A DNA stretch of 24,808 nt from Thermoplasmata archaeon (GTDB lineage Archaea > Thermoplasmatota > Thermoplasmata > Lutacidiplasmatales > UBA184), in the NCBI GenBank assembly GCA_030044695.1, contig JASIDM010000174.1, positions 1 through 24,808 on the forward strand, read 5' to 3'. Positions 8,375 through 13,748 of this stretch are shown piece by piece. Within the stretch, counting starts at the first letter, position 1. Each line of letters opens with the position of its first letter. The notes below the pieces were generated by a model. It saw only the letters and a list, made by a program, of their open reading frames with translations, searched no databases and was not told the DNA's origin. A program made the position numbers and the translations under genes.

Positions 8375-9256
8375 ATGTCTCTACCGTCCGCTCCGGACCG
8401 CGGAAGTTCCACGGTCGCCAAGTCCGCCCGGGAGCGGTACGCGCGCGAGCTGGACGCGGCGGACCCCGACCTCGCCTCACTAATCCGGCGGATGCCCTTG
8501 TTGGAGCAGCCTCCGCTCGAGCCGACGTGGCTCCGCTGCGAGATGCTGGAGCGGGCTCGGGTGCTCCAGCACGCCCCGATGGCTCCCGGCCTCCGCGTCC
8601 TCGAGGTCGGATCCGGACCCCACGCCATCGCGACCCTCCCCCTCGCCCTCCGCCTCGGGGCGACCGGCTCGGTGGTCGCGGCGGAGCGCTCGAGGTGGGG
8701 CCGCTTCGCCGAGCTCGTCGCGGCCTCGGGCCTCGGCGCTAGGATCCGGCCGGTCATGTGCGACGCGCGGAGACTTCCCCTACGGGATGGTGCGGTCGAC
8801 CTCGCCGTCTGCCTCCATGGGATCCGCTCGCTCGAGACCGAGGCCACGATGGTCGGGGTGTTCGCCGAGATGCTCCGGGTCGCCCCCCGGGTGTTCCTCG
8901 CGGAGTCCCTTCCCATCGCGGGAACCCCGGCCCAACGCGCCCACCTCGATCTGTACGGGTTGCGCGCCGAGGTCTTCCAAGCCTCGACCGGGCGCCGCGA
9001 CGATCTCCCCTACCTACCGCTCGAGCGGCTGGGCGCGCTCGTGGAGCAGGCGGGCGGGGTCGTGAGCCGTTCCGCCTCGCTGGAGGTCGATCTGCCCCAC
9101 GCGCTCGCCTACTTTCGGCGGGCCCTCATCGAGGAACTTCCGGACGGGCCCGCCCGCACGTCGTTGCTCCATCGGTGGGATTCGGCGAACGTTGCCCGCG
9201 AGCGCTTCGGCACCGACCACCCCCCGGTGGGCCTCCTCGAGGCCCGTCGACCCTGA
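8375..9256 (+). CDS. SAM-dependent methyltransferase-like protein
   Basis: 293 residues with a Rossmann methyltransferase core preceded by about 70 helical residues. Motif I is LRVLEVGSGPHAIATL (residues 73-88), the post-beta2 acidic residue is in VVAAERS, motif III is MCDARRLPLRDG, and motif IV is VDLAVCLHGIRSL. The C-terminal part (FRRALIEELPDGPARTSLLHRWD) is specific and unassigned. The start at ATG 8375 is supported by GAGGGGGTG four nt upstream. It lies 36 nt after the cyclase stop and may be co-transcribed. The substrate is unknown. The glycine motif reads GSGPH instead of GxGxG, a tolerated variant. Immediately after its stop the accessory block begins with a relic of the surface-protein sequence. 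Confidence 0.8.
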   Translation: MSLPSAPDRGSSTVAKSARERYARELDAADPDLASLIRRMPLLEQPPLEPTWLRCEMLERARVLQHAPMAPGLRVLEVGSGPHAIATLPLALRLGATGSVVAAERSRWGRFAELVAASGLGARIRPVMCDARRLPLRDGAVDLAVCLHGIRSLETEATMVGVFAEMLRVAPRVFLAESLPIAGTPAQRAHLDLYGLRAEVFQASTGRRDDLPYLPLERLGALVEQAGGVVSRSASLEVDLPHALAYFRRALIEELPDGPARTSLLHRWDSANVARERFGTDHPPVGLLEARRP

Positions 9257-9268
9257 CGACGACGAAGA

Positions 9269-9307
9269 CGCCGTCTCCGGGGGTGGAGGCGGCGGGGGGG
9301 TTGTCCC
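9269..9307 (-). pseudogene. Relic of the surface-protein repeat block
   Basis: Read on the minus strand this gives DNPPAASTPGDG, against ANPLAASTPGDG in both large surface-protein copies (near 12600-12640 and 16015-16055). Over the 33 bases coding NPxAASTPGDG about 29 match, in the same codon register. Homology fades on both sides: the left limit falls just past the methyltransferase stop, and to the right only scattered matches continue. It appears to be a third, almost erased copy or a recombination scar. Confidence 0.45.
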
Positions 9308-9457
9308 TAACGCTAGCCGTGTCGAGCGGGTGAAGAGTCGGTGAGAATCGTAGAGGGTTATCGCGTTCGATGGAGCGCACCACATGAGTCTCGGAAGGTA
9401 GGTCGCTGAGACCGTCAAGTTCCGCCGGATGCCCGACGGATTCGGGGTTCTACATGC

Positions 9458-9473
9458 CCGTGGAATTCCACGG
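9458..9473. other. Perfect 16-bp palindrome
   Basis: ccgtggaattccacgg is its own reverse complement. It lies 30 nt downstream (minus-strand sense) of the stop of the small membrane-protein gene. It could be a dimeric-protein binding site or form a hairpin in the 3' end of the cassette transcript. No U-rich tract follows, so it is not a classic terminator. Confidence 0.6.
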
Positions 9474-9502
9474 TATCGATGCGAGTGCCGGGGAGACCGA
9501 CC

Positions 9503-10015
9503 CTAAACCCGTCGTGTCGAGTCCCTACGACGTAGCGCGGGGCGTAGCCCCACCATCTGTCGGCGTGTAAGCACCCAGACCTTGCCTTGAATCGACATAG
9601 ACGAACCGCCCACCGCGAGATAACCCCCTAGCCAGCCAACCGAATCCACAGCAACCTGAATGCCTTCGCGATCTAGGTGGACCGATAGGATGTGCGGCTC
9701 GCCCCAGAGTGGATTCGATTCCAGGGTGAGCACGCGGTGGGCCAGTGACACTCTTCGGGGGGTCCAGACCGATGACAACGCTGTCCAGGTCAAGAAGATC
9801 GCGCCGGCCCCAGCCGCCGCGATCAGCAGATTCACGTTTAGGGAGTAGTGACGCGGGACAAGGTCGACAGCGGCGAGCAAGGCTACGCCAGCGGACGATG
9901 CGGCGAAGATGGAACCCAAGCTCCAGAATCCCCGGACCGCAACAGAGACGACCCCTTGGAATGAGGGGTCCAGCCCCCATCTCCCCTTTGGGGTGCCCGG
10001 TCTCCTGAACGCCAT
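9503..10015 (-). CDS. Small two-helix membrane protein (cassette B partner)
   Basis: 170 residues. Two hydrophobic segments at about residues 30-50 (GSIFAASSAGVALLAAV) and 61-83 (LLIAAAGAGAIFLTWTALSSVW) form a helical hairpin. An 85-residue soluble C-terminal domain of mixed strands follows, ending in KVWVLTRRQMVGLRPALRRR. This is the same architecture as the small gene after the full-length giant protein (13158-13748): two helices, then a strand-rich domain, then a hydrophobic-charged segment and a final helix. The pattern resembles bacterial PH-like/YcxB-type membrane proteins, but sequence identity between the two is low and the family call is inference. A TATA-like box about 25 nt upstream suggests it can be transcribed on its own. 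GC content is lower than in the flanking core genes. Function unknown. Confidence 0.6.
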   Translation of the reverse strand: MAFRRPGTPKGRWGLDPSFQGVVSVAVRGFWSLGSIFAASSAGVALLAAVDLVPRHYSLNVNLLIAAAGAGAIFLTWTALSSVWTPRRVSLAHRVLTLESNPLWGEPHILSVHLDREGIQVAVDSVGWLGGYLAVGGSSMSIQGKVWVLTRRQMVGLRPALRRRDSTRRV

Positions 10016-10034
10016 TACTCGAGCCTCGCCCTAG

Positions 10035-10044
10035 CAACTATGCT
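10035..10044 (-). promoter_or_regulatory. Possible TATA-like box of the small membrane-protein gene
   Basis: On the minus strand this reads AGCATAGTTG, 20-29 nt before the ATG at 10015. The spacing fits a leaderless archaeal start. The AT core is short, so confidence is low. Confidence 0.3.
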
Positions 10045-10256
10045 CTGCCTTGGTCGCGAGGTACGCGCGGGTCCCGCTTCGGGCAAGCCAGAGAAGAGGG
10101 GCTTCGCGACGATCTTGCCCTCGGAGCACGGCCGTGCCTCATCTCCTATCTCGACTGCCGGCTCCCTGCCTCGGTAGTGAGCACGTTCCGTTTTGATGGG
10201 CATTCAGTCGACCTAGCCTTGATGAGAATCTGTTTTCCGGGTCTGGATTACGAGCC

Positions 10257-12776
10257 TTAGAGCTCATCGCTTAGATGATTGACATCCTCGAAGCCTGCCC
10301 AAAGTGCGAGCCCGCCCGTGACGGCCGCTATCCCCCCGGCAAGAGGCGCCTCGGTACTACCCACTAGCCCGCCGGCTATCCCTACTAGTCCGATCACTGC
10401 CGCAGCGAAGGCGAGCATTAGTTCTCCCACGATCAACGGGCTACCCGCCGAGGCAGCTCCCGGAGCGAGCGAAATCAAGTACTCAAGCGCCAGTAGAAAC
10501 GCGGCCAAGAGCGAAGCGATCAGTCCGGTGTACGCGGCGTCATCGGGAAATGTACCGACTGAAAATATGTAGGCTGTTGCCGCGATGCCGCCGAGCATCG
10601 TGCCGACAAACGCCCAGAAGTCGCCGCTGACTGTCGGATCGACGACATCGGCGGCCGCACTAGAAGTGAGCCCCTCCGTCAGATTGAACAAGTTCTCGAC
10701 GCCCGAATCGACGGCACTCGCGGACGTGCTAGTGAGCTCGCTCGCGGAAGTCACCGCAAGAGCCAGGAAACTTGCAGTCGCGCCGCCAGAAAGAAGGGCG
10801 CCAAGCAGCTTCAGTATCGCGGGGAGGATCAACCCTACGACTACGCCAGCGACAATGCAGAACGGCGAGAGGAGAGCGAGTACGACGTCGAGGGTGGCCC
10901 CCAGGATACCCACGCCCCAGGCCGGGGTCGCGATAACCCCCGAGAGCCCTCCGATCGCGGCCCGTCGAGCGCCGTTCCCACCGGTTCCGGAGTAGGCGGC
11001 GAGGGACTCGTTCGCAGCCCCGGACAAGGGAGAGATCTGGGTAGACGCCCAAGACTTGATGGCGTCTGCAATCGGGCCGAAAACGGCTGTGATTCTGTCG
11101 AGCACTTGCTGTTCAACCCAACTGAGAATGCTGTCGAGCGCGGAGGCGACGACAGCACCCACTTCCTCCAGCGCTGCTGCGGTCTGACTGACAGCGCGCA
11201 GCGCGTAGCGTGGCCCCGCCGCCGCGAGGTCGGCCACGAAGGTGGCGGCGGCCACAGCCGCGTTCCAGACGATGGAGATCACCTCCGTGGCGACCCCGCT
11301 CACCGATCCCCACACCCACGCGGCCGCCGCCCTGTACCACGGCAGCGGTGCCTTGGGCGCCGTCGCCGAGGACGTCGGCGGGCCGTAGCCTCCGTCGTTC
11401 GTGTAGGTCGCGTTGGCGAGTCCCGCCATCACCGACGGCAACAGGCCGAGCGTGTCGAGCTCTCCCGTCGCGTTCAGCAGCCAGCCCGTGAAGTTCCCGG
11501 TGGTGTTCAGCAGCAGCCCGGCGAGCAGTCCCTCCACCTCGTTCGGGTCGCTCTCGTTGAAGGCGTAGATCGCCTGGATCGCCAGCGTGGAGTAGTTCTG
11601 TTCGAGCGAGGGGTCGGCCGGAACCCCACCCTCTAAGGAGGTGTTGGTGGTCGAGACGCTGGAGGTGCTGGCGGCGAGCTCGATAGAGCCGACGCTGGCA
11701 GAACAGTCGCTTGCGTCGGTGAGGCAGTCGAACCAATAGCCGCCGTTGCTCTCCTCAGCCCACTGGTCTTGGAAGACCGCGTTGGCCGCGGTCGGATCGA
11801 TGGGGATGTCCGGCGCGGAGTCGCTAGGGTCGCCGGGGTTGCCGCCGCCACCGCCTGTCACGTTGCTCGATAGGTTGAGGATGGACTCCCCGAGCGGGGA
11901 CGACAGGAAGACTGATCGAGGAACGAGGATGTAGTTCAGCTCGGGCGCTAGACCGAAGGCGTAGGTGCCGTCGGACAGGTTGTCGGAGTACGGGATGCCC
12001 GCCACGTAGGGAGAATAGCTGGGCCCGGCGGTGTCGTTGATCACGAGCTCGACGAAGTTCTGTTCGCCGGTGTAGCGCTGGAGACCGTTCGGCAGGGAGG
12101 AGAGGGTGGAGTCGTCGGAGGGGATGTAGATCCAGGTCGGGGCCTTGGCCTGGACCGGGAGGACCTGGTGGTGGAAGGCCAGCATGTAGCTCGCACCCGT
12201 GACGTTGCTCCACACGGTGAGGGTTGGCGACGTCGACGGGTCCTCGAGGTCGACCGAGTAGACGGGGGTGCGGAGCGGCGTCTGACCGTTGGTGCCTCCG
12301 TCCGTCCCGGTGTCCTGGACGAGGGAGAGGTTCAGCTGGGCGTCCTGCTCGGTCGGGTCGACCGGGAACGTGACGACGAACGAACCGTCGAAGGTCGCGG
12401 AATGCGAGCCTCCGTCGCTGCTGACGTTGGTCTGGTTCGTGAAGTTCCCGTAGTCGGGGACACCGGAGGACTCGGCGTTGATGTAGGCGGAGACGCCGTT
12501 GCCAACCCGGAAGTCCGAGCTGGAGTTCGCCGCGGACCAGCTCGTGACGGTCACCTGGAGGTCGGTGCCACCGACGGGGTTCACGCGGGCCCCATCCGGG
12601 ATGCCGTCACCGGGGGTGGAGGCGGCCAGCGGGTTGGCGCCCCAGGAGAGCTTCCCCCACAGGGTGAGCAGACGGTCCGATCCGCACACTGACCGAGCGG
12701 GCGCCGGACAGGTCCCGAGGACCCCGCGGAGGTACCCGCCCTGCTCGAGACGATCTGGATCGAAAGGTCGGACCAC
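10257..12776 (-). CDS. 5'-truncated paralogue of the giant surface protein (cassette B; possible pseudogene or donor cassette)
   Basis: From about 12745 to the stop this aligns along its length with the last ~800 residues of the giant protein encoded upstream. It starts at GGYLRGVLGTCP, passes ANPLAASTPGDGIPDG and PSLEQNYSTLAIQAIYAF, then enters an amphipathic region (WYRAAAAWVWGSVSG) and five or six hydrophobic segments near the C-terminus (for example VVVGLILPAILKLLGALL and LIASLLAAFLLALEYLI). It lacks the signal segment and all propeller, FN3 and beta-helix domains. The frame continues to an ATG at 13064, but that extension is Arg/Pro-rich, does not align, and overlaps a plausible plus-strand gene fragment. 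The GTG at 12776 is the nearest in-frame start, without a ribosome site. The intact 2.4 kb frame argues against long decay; missing export argues against normal function. Confidence 0.6.
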   Translation of the reverse strand: MVRPFDPDRLEQGGYLRGVLGTCPAPARSVCGSDRLLTLWGKLSWGANPLAASTPGDGIPDGARVNPVGGTDLQVTVTSWSAANSSSDFRVGNGVSAYINAESSGVPDYGNFTNQTNVSSDGGSHSATFDGSFVVTFPVDPTEQDAQLNLSLVQDTGTDGGTNGQTPLRTPVYSVDLEDPSTSPTLTVWSNVTGASYMLAFHHQVLPVQAKAPTWIYIPSDDSTLSSLPNGLQRYTGEQNFVELVINDTAGPSYSPYVAGIPYSDNLSDGTYAFGLAPELNYILVPRSVFLSSPLGESILNLSSNVTGGGGGNPGDPSDSAPDIPIDPTAANAVFQDQWAEESNGGYWFDCLTDASDCSASVGSIELAASTSSVSTTNTSLEGGVPADPSLEQNYSTLAIQAIYAFNESDPNEVEGLLAGLLLNTTGNFTGWLLNATGELDTLGLLPSVMAGLANATYTNDGGYGPPTSSATAPKAPLPWYRAAAAWVWGSVSGVATEVISIVWNAAVAAATFVADLAAAGPRYALRAVSQTAAALEEVGAVVASALDSILSWVEQQVLDRITAVFGPIADAIKSWASTQISPLSGAANESLAAYSGTGGNGARRAAIGGLSGVIATPAWGVGILGATLDVVLALLSPFCIVAGVVVGLILPAILKLLGALLSGGATASFLALAVTSASELTSTSASAVDSGVENLFNLTEGLTSSAAADVVDPTVSGDFWAFVGTMLGGIAATAYIFSVGTFPDDAAYTGLIASLLAAFLLALEYLISLAPGAASAGSPLIVGELMLAFAAAVIGLVGIAGGLVGSTEAPLAGGIAAVTGGLALWAGFEDVNHLSDEL
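11225..11630 (-). repeat. Conserved block B, copy 1
   Basis: 406 bp matching 14656-15061 without any gap; about 16 differences counted by eye, so roughly 96% identical. It codes for the segment from GGVPADPSLEQNYS to AAATFVADL. Both flanks diverge abruptly. Confidence 0.9.
12027..12745 (-). repeat. Conserved block A, copy 1
   Basis: 719 bp matching 15416-16155 (740 bp). Differences are concentrated in one in-frame indel of 21 nt near 12400-12425 and a short patch near 12685-12715; the rest is nearly identical. It codes for the segment from GGYLRGVLGTC to VELVINDTA. Homology stops sharply at 12745. Confidence 0.9.
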
Positions 12777-12863
12777 GACTTGACCCAGCGGAAGGTCGCG
12801 GCGGCCGTCGCGATCTCCCGGGTGGCACTCCGTCTCGGCGTGAGGGCCCTCCTCGCACGGTGA
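12729..12863 (+). pseudogene. C-terminal gene fragment with helix-turn-helix-like sequence
   Basis: A plus-strand frame starting at the edge of block A reads LLETIWIERSDHDL, then TQRKVAAAVAISRVALRLGV, then RALLAR and TGA. Codon third positions are mostly G or C, as in the core genes here. The TQRKVAAAVAISRVALR stretch resembles the last helices of TFB-type or other HTH domains (compare the TQREVAEVAGVTEVTIR pattern). No start codon or N-terminal domain precedes it; upstream is antisense to the repeat. Probably the tail of a gene broken when the duplicated cassette arrived. Family assignment is tentative. Confidence 0.4.
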
Positions 12864-13157
12864 GGTCCGATCCTCCGCCGGTGCCAGCCCCACCCCAGGG
12901 TACGGGGTGTCAAGTCTGCGGTCGGAAAAGGACCCGGGCGACCTCCGGGGCCGCCCGGGTAGAAGTGGACCTGAAGGCGGGAGCATGAGCCCCGTAGAGC
13001 TCACGCGGCCCGTGAGTCCGGGTCTGAGCGACCGTTGACGCTCCCGACTTCTCGGGAAGGTCACCGAGCGGATGGCTCCCCGTCAGCCTCGCCACGAAGC
13101 TGAACGCCTACGCACGTCGTGTCCCCCGCCGAGCACCAAGCGAAATGATAAGTCTCC
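12864..13157. other. Stretch between the two cassettes
   Basis: About 294 nt without a supported gene. It holds the 9-bp inverted repeat at 12932-12960 and an AT-rich spot (aaatgataag, near 13143-13152). The AT-rich spot could act as a minus-strand promoter for cassette B, but it is far from any good start codon. Confidence 0.4.
12932..12960. other. Inverted repeat / hairpin, 9-bp stem
   Basis: acccgggcg and cgcccgggt form a perfect 9-bp, nearly all-GC stem around an 11-nt loop. It lies about 200 nt after the small gene of cassette A and about 160 nt before the presumed start of cassette B. It could end the upstream transcript or bind a protein. No T-tract is present on either side. Confidence 0.55.
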
Positions 13158-13748
13158 TCAACTGGCACCGGACTGGTCCTGCGAAGAGAATCTCACCTCC
13201 CGGCAATCGACCCATCGGATTGGTCCCGTACCCGTCCAATTCTCAGTTGCGACCAGTCCCCGGTTGGAGGCTGCTCGGATGATGGCGTTGAAGGCGTCCT
13301 TGGAGAGGCACGTCACCGGCCGATTCCAGCGTCGCAGGGACCAGTTGTTCTCCGGGTAGGCTCTCCCCGCTTCAGTCCCGCTGTAGTCCTGAAGCTTGAA
13401 GCCATGTGCCAGTTCAGCCCAAGGGAGTAGCTCGGCCTGACCCGTTGACCACACGAACTGTAGTCCTTCGGAGCAGATTGCCAAGCCCACCGCTCCTAGC
13501 CCGGTTTTCCAGAGTACTAGGAGAAACAGACCCACCAGGCCTGAAAGGCAGAAGAGCACGACGACCAAGACAACCCACTGAAACCCGTGGACTCCGTGAA
13601 TGAGCGCAATTGTCACGAACCAGAGGACTAGGATAGAGCTAAGAGTGGTAAGGAGGAGGATTACTTGGCGAAGGGTTTTGACGGTCTTCTCCAGGGTCGC
13701 CGACTCTGAGTGCAGGTCGAACCTGAGCACGTCCGGGGTCTGCGACAT
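13158..13748 (-). CDS. Small two-helix membrane protein (cassette A partner)
   Basis: 196 residues. After a charged N-terminus (about 25 residues) come two strongly hydrophobic helices, about residues 28-53 (VILLLTTLSSILVLWFVTIA) and 57-84 (VVLVVVLFCLSGLVGLFLLV). A soluble C-terminal domain of about 110 residues follows, with LLPWAELAHGFKL and VTCLSKDAFNAIIRAAS. The strand-then-W-then-helix pattern resembles PH-like/YcxB-type domains; this is a fold-level guess. Its ATG shares one base with the stop codon of the giant protein (TGATG), so translation is probably coupled and the two products likely work together in the membrane. GC content is near 50%, far below the neighbouring genes, with AGG/AGA/TTA-type codons, suggesting foreign origin or relaxed composition. 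Confidence 0.75.
   Translation of the reverse strand: MSQTPDVLRFDLHSESATLEKTVKTLRQVILLLTTLSSILVLWFVTIALIHGVHGFQWVVLVVVLFCLSGLVGLFLLVLWKTGLGAVGLAICSEGLQFVWSTGQAELLPWAELAHGFKLQDYSGTEAGRAYPENNWSLRRWNRPVTCLSKDAFNAIIRAASNRGLVATENWTGTGPIRWVDCREVRFSSQDQSGAS

Larger units (their letters stand above)
9257..9502. other. Intergenic stretch at left edge of accessory block
   Basis: About 246 nt without a supported gene. It holds the relic at 9269-9307 and a perfect 16-bp palindrome at 9458-9473. GC content drops compared with the genes to the left. No promoter or RNA gene is recognised. Confidence 0.5.

Noticed and set aside
10021..10260. Open plus-strand frame of about 80 codons without a start, and a 62-codon minus-strand frame (10015-10203), in the gap before cassette B's small gene
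   Set aside because: No motif, no start support and contradictory strands; chance open frames cannot be excluded, so neither is annotated.
12777..13064. N-terminal extension of cassette B to the ATG at 13064
   Set aside because: Arg/Pro-rich, no alignment to the giant protein, no signal segment, and antisense to a GC3-rich plus-strand fragment.
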